The position numbers were made by a program, and so were the translations under genes. Below, piece after piece: positions 41,572 through 50,048 of a stretch of 64,000 nt of DNA (position 1 is its first letter; the number at the start of each line of letters is the position of its first letter). The stretch is from an uncultured Bacteroidales bacterium (GTDB lineage Bacteria; Bacteroidota; Bacteroidia; Bacteroidales; Muribaculaceae). The stretch lies in NCBI GenBank assembly GCA_902762385.1, contig CACWNQ010000012.1, positions 1-64,000 on the forward strand, written 5' to 3'. The notes beneath the pieces are model-generated. The model had not been told where the DNA came from, made no database searches, and worked only from the letters and a program-made list of their open reading frames with translations.

Positions 41572-42669
41572 TTATTTCTCTTTTTTCTTACTGGTAAAGG
41601 CAGGCTTTAAAATCATCGATAAGCCAAAAGTGATAAGCAAATAGATGAGTAGCATGCCATAGTAATGGCCGGTGTTGTTCATGCGCTCTAGCATTATTTC
41701 CCTCACTGTGGGATGGATGATGAACAGCACTCCCGACATGGCTCCTAACCAACTGAATATCGTATTAAAGATTTTTCCTTTAGTAAATAACTTAACGAGT
41801 GTAACTGCAGTGGCAATTACAAATATTGGCATGATTAACCAACTGTAGAAGTTGAACTTGGAAGCCGTCAACAAAACAAATGCCAGGAGGAACCATCCCC
41901 AACAGGTACTAGTCTTGTTCAGAGAAAAAGAACTGGCATTAAGATGGCGTGCCGCAAGCACTCCCATGCAGAAGGGTAATATTGCCAAGAAGCAGTTAAT
42001 TCTCAGGTAGTAGAGTGTGGGACTCTCGGGTTTAAAGAAAGCCATAACCACAATTGAGAAAACTGTCAAGGCAATTGCTATCCAGTCTTTCCTGTTATAG
42101 ATTATAAGTCGATATATCACATACATCTCCATGATCATGCCAAAGAACCAGTATGGACCAGGTAGACTTTGCCATGAGGGAATTAGGTTTCCCACAAGAA
42201 AAAATTGTAATACTTTTACATTGCTAATTATATCATTTGGGTAAAGCAGGAAATAGGCAGTGAAGAATATTGCTAAACCCTTGAGCTGCATTACGAACAG
42301 CTTCTGGTAATGGTTGCTGATGAATGCTTTGCTCGATGTTCCACGCCCATTACCCTTCTCGTATTTCAAGGTTAGACAATAGCCACTCAAGAAGATGAAC
42401 AACATCACGCCATAAGGGCAATAGAATGAAATGAAATTAAAAGGCAGTGTATTGTCGGGATGCATAAGGTTGTTTACAAAACCTTGTACTGAATCCCATC
42501 GATAAATATACTCACTGTCCATGAACACACCATTGAACAAATGGGTTATGTTGTCAACAATGATGAAGAGAATGGCAAAGCCACGCATGATGTTGCACTC
42601 GGTGCGACTCAGCAAGGTGTTATCGTTTGTGTTAATATCTTCTTTTATGGTATGAATGTTAGTCGACAT
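41572..42669 (-). CDS. acyltransferase-3 family membrane protein
   Basis: 365 residues with about ten transmembrane helices. The N-terminal segment NIMRGFAILFIIVDNITHLF matches the start of acyltransferase-3 proteins, although the usual catalytic His of this motif (often in a HxxxH-like context) is hard to place; THLF holds a His at about residue 43. Other conserved phrases are YGVMLFIFLSGYCLTLKYEK and WQSLPGPYWFFGMIMEMY. These enzymes acylate sugars or lipids at the inner membrane. The substrate is unknown. It lies just outside the tRNA island. Confidence 0.8.
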   Translation of the reverse strand: MSTNIHTIKEDINTNDNTLLSRTECNIMRGFAILFIIVDNITHLFNGVFMDSEYIYRWDSVQGFVNNLMHPDNTLPFNFISFYCPYGVMLFIFLSGYCLTLKYEKGNGRGTSSKAFISNHYQKLFVMQLKGLAIFFTAYFLLYPNDIISNVKVLQFFLVGNLIPSWQSLPGPYWFFGMIMEMYVIYRLIIYNRKDWIAIALTVFSIVVMAFFKPESPTLYYLRINCFLAILPFCMGVLAARHLNASSFSLNKTSTCWGWFLLAFVLLTASKFNFYSWLIMPIFVIATAVTLVKLFTKGKIFNTIFSWLGAMSGVLFIIHPTVREIMLERMNNTGHYYGMLLIYLLITFGLSMILKPAFTSKKKEK

Positions 42670-42776
42670 GAAATAATAGTTATTCTCAAATAGTTAGAAT
42701 TGTAACTTTTTAAATGATAATGTCGTATATTGGTGATGATGTGCTATCTTCATCTGTTGCGACATGCAAAAGTAAT

Positions 42777-42784
42777 GCTTTTTC
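42777..42784 (-). promoter_or_regulatory. -7 box (TACTTTTG) for the acyltransferase gene
   Basis: Minus-strand TACTTTTG fits TAnnTTTG, about 107 nt upstream of ATG 42669, implying a leader of around 100 nt. No other feature is seen in the leader. Confidence 0.45.
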
Positions 42785-42886
42785 TTCACATTGTATAAAA
42801 AATCGTTGTGTTGAGATGCATTTTTTCAACTTTAAAGAGAAGAAATAAGTTGTGATGAATCTGTGTGAATTTCTCTCTTCATGCAA

Positions 42887-42923
42887 CAAAACAGGAAGTC
42901 CCAACTGGGCCTCCCTGTTTTGT
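42887..42923 (-). terminator. terminator of the M13 peptidase gene
   Basis: AAAACAGG pairs with CCTGTTTT, with an inner CCC/GGG pairing and small bulges. A TTTTG follows the stem on the minus strand, about 20 nt after the stop at 42945. Confidence 0.7.
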
Positions 42924-42944
42924 TTATTTGGTTGTTGTGTTTGA

Positions 42945-44969
42945 TTACCAGATAGTTACTCGGTCTTCGGGTGCGCGCCACATCTTCTCTCCGGGTTGAA
43001 TGTTGAAGGCATTGAAGAACGGCTCGAGGTTGCGTATAGCAACGTTAACGCGGTTAATACCGAGAGAGTGGGGGTCGGTCTTGGTGCGACGCAGAATCTC
43101 TTCCTTGGTGATGTTGGCTGCCCACACGTTGGCATAGCTAAGGAAGAAGCGCTGGTCGGGAGTGAATCCGTCGATTTCCTTGTCGCCAGCACCTTGCTCA
43201 GTTTTCTTGAAAGCGCTGTAGGCAACGCGCAAACCACCATGATCAGCTATGTTCTCACCCATAGTGAAGGTGCCGTTGGCATGCACGTCGTCGGCAACAA
43301 TCTCGGCGCTGTATTGTGCACCCAGTTTGTCGGCGAGTTCCTGGAACTTGGCAGCATCTTCGGCAGTCCACCAGTCAATCATGTTGCCATGGTGGTCGAA
43401 GTTGCGTCCTTGGTCATCAAAGCCATGAGTCATCTCGTGACCGATTACCACGCCAATTGCACCATAATTGCTGGCATCATCGGCATCGGGGTCGAAGTAT
43501 GGCTTTTGCAGGATGCCTGCAGGGAAGCAAATCTCGTTGGTCGATGGGTCGTAGTAGGCGTTTACGGTTTGTGGTGTCATCTGCCATTTATCCTTGTCGA
43601 CGGGCTTGTTCAGTTGTGAGAGTTGATATTCAGCCTCAAAACGGCGAGCGTTCTTCACATTTTCCCAGTAGTAGTTATCACGGTCGATAGTGATGCCACT
43701 GTAGTCGCGCCACTGGTCGGGATAGCCCACCTTAACAGTAAAGCTGTTGAGCTTAACAAGAGCGTTCACTTTGGTCTTTGGGCTCATCCAAGTTAGATCC
43801 TTGATGTGCTCGCCAAGCGCCAATCGCAGATTGTTGATGAGCTTGATCATCTTTTGCTTCGACTCCTCGGGGAAATGTTTTTTCACATAGAGCTCGCCTA
43901 CAGCCTCTCCAAGGACGCCATTTGGCACGTTGAGGGCACGTTTCCAGCGTGGTTGCATCACAGTCTTTCCACTCATGGCACGACTGTACATATCGAAGTT
44001 GGCCTGCTCAAAGTCATCGGTAAGGTAGTTTGAAGCAGCGTCGAGATATTTGAATGCCAGGTAATTCCTGATATCCTCAATTTTGAGAGTACCCATCATC
44101 TCGTTGAACTTTGCCATCGAGTTAAGATGCATAACGCATGCTTTTTCAACCTTAATAGAAGCTGGGAAAAGCAGGTTGAAATAGCTGTTCCAATCAAAGT
44201 TTGGGTAGTCGGCCTTGAGTTGGTCAACAGTACGTAGATTGTACTGCTTGCTGTAGTCACGGCTTTCCTCGCGTGTCATAGCCACTTTGGCAAGCTCGGT
44301 TTCAATATCAAGTATGTTCTTGGCTATCTTCTTGGCGTCCTTCGCCTTACGTCCCGAAAGGGTGAAAAGCTTCTCGATGTAAGACAGATAAGCGTTGCGA
44401 ACCTTAACTGTGTTCTCGTCATTCTCGAGGTAGTAGTCGCGGTCGCCCATTCCCAGACTTCCAGCAGTCAGGTAGAGCAAATTCTGGTCGCTGTTCATCA
44501 GGTCGGCCATTACGCCACTGTCGAAGAATGGAGCAGCGATGCCTGTGTGCAGGTCGGCCATCATTGCTTCGAAACTGTTGCGAGGCATTTGATAGATTTG
44601 GGCAAGCATCATTTCAACGGGACGTGTGCCTTGCTGGTTGCGCAAGGTGCTATCCATGCCTTGAAGATAAAGGTCGCTAACTTTCTGAGCCAAACTGCCT
44701 TTTGGATTGTTAGAACCCAAATTTAGGATAAGGTCTTTGAGTTGCTCGCGATTGTTCTCGGCAAGCCCGTCGAAGGTACCAAACCTTGCATACTGAGGGT
44801 CGAGAGGATTGGCTTTCATCCAGCCACCACAAGCATACTGATAGAAGTTTTCGCCAGGCTTAGTACTTAGGTCAAGGTTGTTGCGATCAACACCCTTGTT
44901 GAGATTGCCGGCGCTCATTGTCATTGCTGTCATCACGAGTGATAATAGTAAAAGTTTCTTAGTTTTCAT
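42945..44969 (-). CDS. M13-family zinc metallopeptidase (neprilysin/PepO-like), exported
   Basis: 674 residues, normal for the family. A signal peptide (MKTKKLLLLSLVMTAMTMSAG) without lipobox indicates export to the periplasm or beyond. The N-terminal M13_N domain starts with NLDLSTKPGENFYQYACGGW. The catalytic domain has HEMTH at 511-515 (two zinc His plus catalytic Glu) and ENIAD at 572-576 with the third zinc ligand and its Asp partner. The protein ends in the typical CxxW-like region, here as MWRAPEDRVTIW without the Cys, as in many bacterial members. It cleaves short oligopeptides. Confidence 0.95.
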   Translation of the reverse strand: MKTKKLLLLSLVMTAMTMSAGNLNKGVDRNNLDLSTKPGENFYQYACGGWMKANPLDPQYARFGTFDGLAENNREQLKDLILNLGSNNPKGSLAQKVSDLYLQGMDSTLRNQQGTRPVEMMLAQIYQMPRNSFEAMMADLHTGIAAPFFDSGVMADLMNSDQNLLYLTAGSLGMGDRDYYLENDENTVKVRNAYLSYIEKLFTLSGRKAKDAKKIAKNILDIETELAKVAMTREESRDYSKQYNLRTVDQLKADYPNFDWNSYFNLLFPASIKVEKACVMHLNSMAKFNEMMGTLKIEDIRNYLAFKYLDAASNYLTDDFEQANFDMYSRAMSGKTVMQPRWKRALNVPNGVLGEAVGELYVKKHFPEESKQKMIKLINNLRLALGEHIKDLTWMSPKTKVNALVKLNSFTVKVGYPDQWRDYSGITIDRDNYYWENVKNARRFEAEYQLSQLNKPVDKDKWQMTPQTVNAYYDPSTNEICFPAGILQKPYFDPDADDASNYGAIGVVIGHEMTHGFDDQGRNFDHHGNMIDWWTAEDAAKFQELADKLGAQYSAEIVADDVHANGTFTMGENIADHGGLRVAYSAFKKTEQGAGDKEIDGFTPDQRFFLSYANVWAANITKEEILRRTKTDPHSLGINRVNVAIRNLEPFFNAFNIQPGEKMWRAPEDRVTIW

Positions 44970-45008
44970 TGTTATTATATTATTTATATAAATGTGTATT
45001 TATTGTTG

Positions 45009-45016
45009 CAAAGATA
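45009..45016 (-). promoter_or_regulatory. -7 box (TATCTTTG) for the M13 peptidase gene
   Basis: Minus-strand TATCTTTG fits TAnnTTTG, 40 nt before ATG 44969. Confidence 0.55.
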
Positions 45017-45139
45017 ATACATTGTTTTTAGTTGAGAGTCATTAGTTGAGAGTTTTTTTGCAAGTGATTAGGTTGGAATCTGTTTTTAAGTATAGAATGA
45101 AAATTTTGTATTTGTTCTTCATTGTTTGAGAAAAACTCG

Positions 45140-45147
45140 TAAATTTG
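45140..45147 (+). promoter_or_regulatory. -7 box (TAAATTTG) for the RlmD-type gene
   Basis: TAAATTTG fits TAnnTTTG, 32 nt before the GTG start at 45179. TTTG copies occur 11 and 25 nt upstream, neither at the ideal spacing. Confidence 0.55.
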
Positions 45148-45178
45148 CAGTAGATATTTATTTAATATTATTTAGTCA

Positions 45179-46585
45179 GTGGGAAAGAAGAAGAATTTGC
45201 CTCTGCTTGAGGATTTTGAGATAACAGGCGTTGCTGCCGAGGGTAAGAGCCTGGGACGCTGGAACGACATGGTGGTATTCATCCCCTATGGTGCTCCTGG
45301 TGATGTGGCACGGGTTAGGATTACTCGCAAGAAGCACAGCTTTGCCGAGGGCGTAATAGATGAGCTTGTAAAGCCTAGTGAACTGCGTGTTGAGCCTATG
45401 TGCCAGCACTTTGGCGTTTGCGGTGGTTGCAAATGGCAGCACTTGCCCTATGAGTACCAACTGCAATGCAAACAGCAGCAGGTGGTTGATGCTCTTGAGC
45501 GAATTGCTAAAGTTCCAATCCCTGCTATCTCTCCAATTCTTGGCTCAAAGAAAACCACCTTTTACCGCAACAAACTGGAATTTACCTTCAGCAACAAATG
45601 CTGGCTAACAACAGAGCAGATGCAGAGTGGTGAGGCATTCCCTAACCGCAACGCTGTGGGTTTCCACATCCCTGGTGGATTTGACAAAGTGCTTAACATT
45701 GAGAAATGTTGGCTTCAAGATGATATCAACAATCAGATTCGCGTATTCTTGCGAGACTATACCCAGGAGCGTGGCTACACATTCTATGACATTCGCAACA
45801 ATGTGGGCTTTATGCGCATGATGATGGTACGCACTGCCAGCACTGGCGAGATAATGCTCGTGGTGGTATTTAGCGAGGACAACAGGGAAGCCATTGATGA
45901 GGTTATGGCCGCAGTGAAAGAGCGTTTCCCACAGATTACATCGCTCATGTATGTCGTCAACCTCAAAGTCAACGACTCGCTAGGTGACCAGGAGTTTGTG
46001 CTCTACAGTGGTCGTGACTACATTGAGGAAGAGATGGAGGGGTTGAAATTCAGAGTAGGACCTAAATCGTTTTACCAAACCAATAGCGAGCAAGCCTACG
46101 AATTATATAAAGTGGCACGCAACTTTGCTGGCTTGACTGGTAATGAACTCGTCTATGACCTATACACCGGCACCGGCACAATCGCTAACTTCGTGTCACG
46201 CCAGGCCCGCGAAGTCATTGGCATCGAATATGTTCCTGAGGCTATTGAGGACGCAAAACTTAATTCACGGGTTAACGGTATAGAGAACACCAAGTTCTTT
46301 GCCGGCGACATGAAAGATGTGCTAACTGGCGAGTTTGTGGCTTACCACGGCATCCCCGACGTGATGATTGTAGATCCACCACGTGCTGGCATGCACGAGG
46401 ATGTGGTAAAAGTAATTCTCGAAGCCGAACCCAAGCGCATAGTGTATGTGAGCTGCAACCCAGCAACCCAAGCCCGCGATATTGCAATGCTCGATGTTAA
46501 ATATCGTATAGATGCAATTCAGCCTATTGACATGTTCCCTCACACCCATCATGTGGAGAATGTGGTGTTGCTAAGTAGGAAGTAA
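45179..46585 (+). CDS. rlmD: 23S rRNA m5U methyltransferase (RlmD/RumA family)
   Basis: 468 residues from a GTG start that lies at the right distance after the -7 box; no ATG precedes the TRAM domain. Order: TRAM RNA-binding domain (about 5-65), 4Fe-4S cysteines (CQHFGVCGGCKWQH, with Cys near 162 as the possible fourth ligand), then the SAM-dependent domain with VYDLYTGTGTI and the catalytic region DPPRAGMHEDV plus VYVSCNPATQARD (nucleophilic Cys). It methylates C5 of a uridine in 23S rRNA, or possibly tRNA; the RlmD name is the standard family label. Confidence 0.93.
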   Translation: MGKKKNLPLLEDFEITGVAAEGKSLGRWNDMVVFIPYGAPGDVARVRITRKKHSFAEGVIDELVKPSELRVEPMCQHFGVCGGCKWQHLPYEYQLQCKQQQVVDALERIAKVPIPAISPILGSKKTTFYRNKLEFTFSNKCWLTTEQMQSGEAFPNRNAVGFHIPGGFDKVLNIEKCWLQDDINNQIRVFLRDYTQERGYTFYDIRNNVGFMRMMMVRTASTGEIMLVVVFSEDNREAIDEVMAAVKERFPQITSLMYVVNLKVNDSLGDQEFVLYSGRDYIEEEMEGLKFRVGPKSFYQTNSEQAYELYKVARNFAGLTGNELVYDLYTGTGTIANFVSRQAREVIGIEYVPEAIEDAKLNSRVNGIENTKFFAGDMKDVLTGEFVAYHGIPDVMIVDPPRAGMHEDVVKVILEAEPKRIVYVSCNPATQARDIAMLDVKYRIDAIQPIDMFPHTHHVENVVLLSRK

Positions 46586-46652
46586 GAAGTAAAAAGTAAT
46601 AAGTGGCAAGTGTTAAGTAAAAAGTAAGAAGTTTTTTGTTATAAAGTAATAA
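46586..46652. repeat. low-complexity spacer built from AAGTAA-like words
   Basis: The spacer between the RlmD-type and DUF5686 genes consists of imperfect AAGTAAGAAGTAAAAAGTAA repeats. Similar low-complexity words occur before ispE (about 3697-3730). Slippage-prone; no coding or structural signal seen. Confidence 0.7.
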
Positions 46653-49205
46653 GTGAGAGGGATTAAGGGATATATTTTTCTATTGCTATTGATTGTTACT
46701 GCAATGGTTGTTCATGGACAACCACTTGAAGGTTACACCCACATAAAAGGAGTTGTACTAGATTCAGAAACGGGGGAAGGGATTCCCTATGCCCAGATTT
46801 ACCTGCTTGGTTCTCAAACTGGCGCACTCACTAATGAGCAAGGTGGTTTCACCATTGTTACAGGAGTTAAGTTCAGCAAGGTAAAGGTTATGGTTGTAGG
46901 CTATCAAACTCAAGAACTTGATGTTCCCATGGGTAAACTGACCGAGCTAGTAATCAAGATGGTGCCTACTTCCGTTATGCTCAACGAGATACTTGTACGC
47001 AAGACTGAGAAATATGTTAAGAAGGGAAACCCAGCTGTGGCTTTTGTTGAGAAGCTACGCGCTCGACGCAATATGTATAATCCCAAGGACCATCAATACT
47101 ACAACTACCACAAGTATGAGAAAGTATCATTTGGTCTCAACAATTTCAACCCTGCCAGCAACAAGAACCTCATTGCTCAAAACTTCAAGTTCTTAAAGGA
47201 ATATGTCGACACCAGCGACATCACAGGAAAGATGGTGCTTCCCTTGTCGATTCAGGAAAAAGTTAGTGAAGAGCATTACCGCAAGTCGCCATCTGCACAT
47301 CGTGAGGTCGTGATGGCAACTAACCATGCTGGCATCGATGATCAGCACGACACCGAGAGCCTCAAGAAATTTATTGACGACGTGTTTCGTGAGATGGACA
47401 TTTATAGTAACGACATCACATTCATGCAAAACCGCTTTGTGAGTCCATTGTCGAGCATAGGCACTGACTTTTATAAGTACTACCTCGACACTGTGATGGT
47501 CGACGGGCTACAGTGTTATGAGCTAACGTTTACACCTTTTACCACCGAGACCTTCGGCTTCCTGGGAAGGCTATATGTACCAGCCAATGACAGCACCTTG
47601 TTTATTTCAAAAGTGAGGATGAACGTGCCGCACAACATCAATCTGAATTATGTGAACCAGGTGTATCTTGAGCAAGACTACATAAAAGCTTCCGACGGAT
47701 CACGCCTTAAAGTGCGTGATGACTTGATGGTGGAGTTCAAAATTGCTCCCAAGACGCCCGAGATATATGCACGTCGACAGACCTTCTATGACGGCCACAA
47801 CTTCAAGCAGCCCAAGGACATGTCAATCTTTAACCAAAGCGCTGAGGTGATAATGAGAAAGAATCTTGAGCAAGACGAGAACTACTGGGCAGCCCACCGA
47901 CCAGTGGTTGCCGTAAAAAATGAACACACCGTCAAGGACATGCTCACGCGGTTGAGACAATCTAAGCTCTTCTACTGGTGCGAGAAGGTGGTCACCACAT
48001 TAGTTAATGGCTACATAGCCACCTCAGGGAATGCTAGAAACAGCAAATTTGACATTGGTCCCATGAATACCACCATAAGCGGCAATAGCCTTGAAGGATT
48101 GAGACTTAGAGTGGGCGGCATGACCACCGCCAAGCTAAATCCACGCTGGTTTAGCAAATTCTATGTTGCTTATGGCGCACGTGATGAGCGATTCAAGTAT
48201 ATGGGTCAGCTGGAATACTCATTTGTTGATAAGAAATATCACCCTAACGAATTTCCTGTCAACTCGTTGCGCCTTATGCATCGCTATGATGTCGATAAGT
48301 TGGGTCAGCACTATCTCTACACTAATCCCGACAACGTGTTCCTAGCACTAAAGCGGCAGAAAGACGACAAAATGATATATCTGCGCGAGACTGTGCTGGA
48401 GTATAAACTCGAGACCCAATCTGGGTTCTCGCTAACGGCATCGGTTCAACATCAGCGCCACGAGGCATCGAGGTTTATACCATTTATCGATAGCAAGGGC
48501 AACGAGTATGGGCATTACAACACAGCAGGCTTCAACGTCACACTGCGCTATGCACCAGGCGAGAAGTTTTACCAAACGCGCTCGTTCCGAATTCCCATCA
48601 ACCAGGACGCACCCGTGTTCACCCTCTCGCACACCTTCATGCCGCGAGGATTCTTAGGAAGTGACTATACCATCAACAAAACCGAGGCTGGAATACAAAA
48701 ACGTTTCTGGTTCTCAGCATTTGGCTACACCGACATCATCCTCAAGGCAGGAAAAATATGGAGCACAGTGCCTTATCCAGAACTGCTACTGCCAAACACC
48801 AACTTATCTTACACTATTCAGCCCGAATCGTTTGCGTTGATGAACGCGATGGAGTTTATCAACGACCAGTACTTGTCGTGGGATGTGACCTACTGGATTA
48901 ACGGTGCAATACTAAATCGCATCCCTCTTCTCAAAAAGCTGAAGATGCGCGAGGTGGTGTCGTTCAGGGGGTTGTGGGGTTCACTCAGTGACAAGAATGA
49001 CCCGATGCTCCACCCTGAATTATTTCAGTTCCCAGCTATCGCCGACCGTCACAAGATGGACAAGAAACCATATATGGAAATTGGTGTGGGACTTGACAAC
49101 ATACTCACATTCTTGCGTGTGGACTACGTGTGGCGATTGAGTTACCGTGACAACCCAGGCATTAATCGCAGTGGCGTGCGAGTGCAGCTACATTTTACTT
49201 TTTAA
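46653..49205 (+). CDS. DUF5686 family outer-membrane protein with CarboxypepD-like domain
   Basis: 850 residues from a GTG start that begins a signal peptide (MRGIKGYIFLLLLIVTAMVV, cleaved after VHG). Residues about 30-110 form a carboxypeptidase-D-like beta domain (IKGVVLDSETGEGIPYAQIYLLG). The rest matches the DUF5686 family: an alpha/beta region (LRARRNMYNPKDHQYYNYHKYEKVSF) followed by a long barrel-like part ending in RVQLHFTF, an outer-membrane C-terminal signature. The family is widespread in Bacteroidota with unknown function, perhaps in envelope assembly. It is followed by the SanA-like gene after 17 nt. Confidence 0.87.
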   Translation: MRGIKGYIFLLLLIVTAMVVHGQPLEGYTHIKGVVLDSETGEGIPYAQIYLLGSQTGALTNEQGGFTIVTGVKFSKVKVMVVGYQTQELDVPMGKLTELVIKMVPTSVMLNEILVRKTEKYVKKGNPAVAFVEKLRARRNMYNPKDHQYYNYHKYEKVSFGLNNFNPASNKNLIAQNFKFLKEYVDTSDITGKMVLPLSIQEKVSEEHYRKSPSAHREVVMATNHAGIDDQHDTESLKKFIDDVFREMDIYSNDITFMQNRFVSPLSSIGTDFYKYYLDTVMVDGLQCYELTFTPFTTETFGFLGRLYVPANDSTLFISKVRMNVPHNINLNYVNQVYLEQDYIKASDGSRLKVRDDLMVEFKIAPKTPEIYARRQTFYDGHNFKQPKDMSIFNQSAEVIMRKNLEQDENYWAAHRPVVAVKNEHTVKDMLTRLRQSKLFYWCEKVVTTLVNGYIATSGNARNSKFDIGPMNTTISGNSLEGLRLRVGGMTTAKLNPRWFSKFYVAYGARDERFKYMGQLEYSFVDKKYHPNEFPVNSLRLMHRYDVDKLGQHYLYTNPDNVFLALKRQKDDKMIYLRETVLEYKLETQSGFSLTASVQHQRHEASRFIPFIDSKGNEYGHYNTAGFNVTLRYAPGEKFYQTRSFRIPINQDAPVFTLSHTFMPRGFLGSDYTINKTEAGIQKRFWFSAFGYTDIILKAGKIWSTVPYPELLLPNTNLSYTIQPESFALMNAMEFINDQYLSWDVTYWINGAILNRIPLLKKLKMREVVSFRGLWGSLSDKNDPMLHPELFQFPAIADRHKMDKKPYMEIGVGLDNILTFLRVDYVWRLSYRDNPGINRSGVRVQLHFTF

Positions 49206-49222
49206 TTATCATGTAAAAGGCT

Positions 49223-49873
49223 ATGACAAAAATAAACAGAAAAAAGTGGATGCGAATTGTGTTATGGCTAGCTCTAGCCTGTGTGGTAGTGGCAATTGTG
49301 TGTGACACATTAGTCAAGCATAACACTCACGGTCGTGCCTATGACAATATCGACAGTCTGCCTCACAACAAAGTGGGGTTGCTGCTTGGCACATCACCAC
49401 TCGACCGACAAGGAAACACAAACTATTACTTCATTTATAGAATAGATGCTGCCGAGGAACTCATTAAATCGGGCAAGATAGATTATTTACTTGTGAGTGG
49501 AGATAACAGCTCAAAGGGCTATGACGAGCCTACATGGATGCGAGATTCACTAGTCGCTCGTGGAGTACCCGAAGAACGTATTGTGCTTGACTTTGCAGGA
49601 TTGCGTACATTGGACTCGGTGGTTAGGGCAAAAGAAGTTTTTGGTCAAGACAGCATCACAATAATTTCACAGCTTTTCCACAATGAGCGTGCACTATATC
49701 TTGCCGATCACAATGGCATAAACGCTATTGCCTATAACGCAAAGGATGTGACCCTGTGGCACAAATGGCTCAAAATACACAGCCGAGAGTACTTAGCCAG
49801 AGTAAAAATGATGATTGACCTTGCCATCAACAAGCAACCTCATTTCTTAGGAGAGAAGGTTGAAATAAAGTAA
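49223..49873 (+). CDS. SanA/YdcF-like DUF218 envelope protein
   Basis: 216 residues. One transmembrane helix (about 11-29) anchors it, followed by the DUF218 domain: GLLLGTSPLDRQGNTNYYFIYRIDAAEELI, YLLVSGDNSSKGYDEPTWMRDSLVARGV, TIISQLFHNERALYLA. This family (SanA, ElyC, YdcF) is linked to envelope integrity and vancomycin exclusion in enterics. The exact reaction is unknown. It probably shares a transcript with the DUF5686 gene. Confidence 0.88.
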   Translation: MTKINRKKWMRIVLWLALACVVVAIVCDTLVKHNTHGRAYDNIDSLPHNKVGLLLGTSPLDRQGNTNYYFIYRIDAAEELIKSGKIDYLLVSGDNSSKGYDEPTWMRDSLVARGVPEERIVLDFAGLRTLDSVVRAKEVFGQDSITIISQLFHNERALYLADHNGINAIAYNAKDVTLWHKWLKIHSREYLARVKMMIDLAINKQPHFLGEKVEIK

Positions 49874-49938
49874 TAATGCGTTAGAGGCTCCAGCTCAGGC
49901 CTCACAAAAAGGATTGTTGAAAAAAAAGTGAATTATTA

Positions 49939-49970
49939 TTTGCGTAATTTAGCGAATAGTAGTAAATTTG
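49939..49970 (+). promoter_or_regulatory. full consensus promoter of the glycogen operon
   Basis: TTTG at 49939-49942, 20-nt spacer, TAAATTTG at 49963-49970: exact matches to both boxes. The predicted leader before ATG 50049 is about 75 nt. Confidence 0.85.
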
Positions 49971-50048
49971 TTACGATTACTAGAAAGCGTGTTATGCCTG
50001 TTGAGAAAAGCAGACTTTGAAACTTATTAACCATTACATATTTACTTA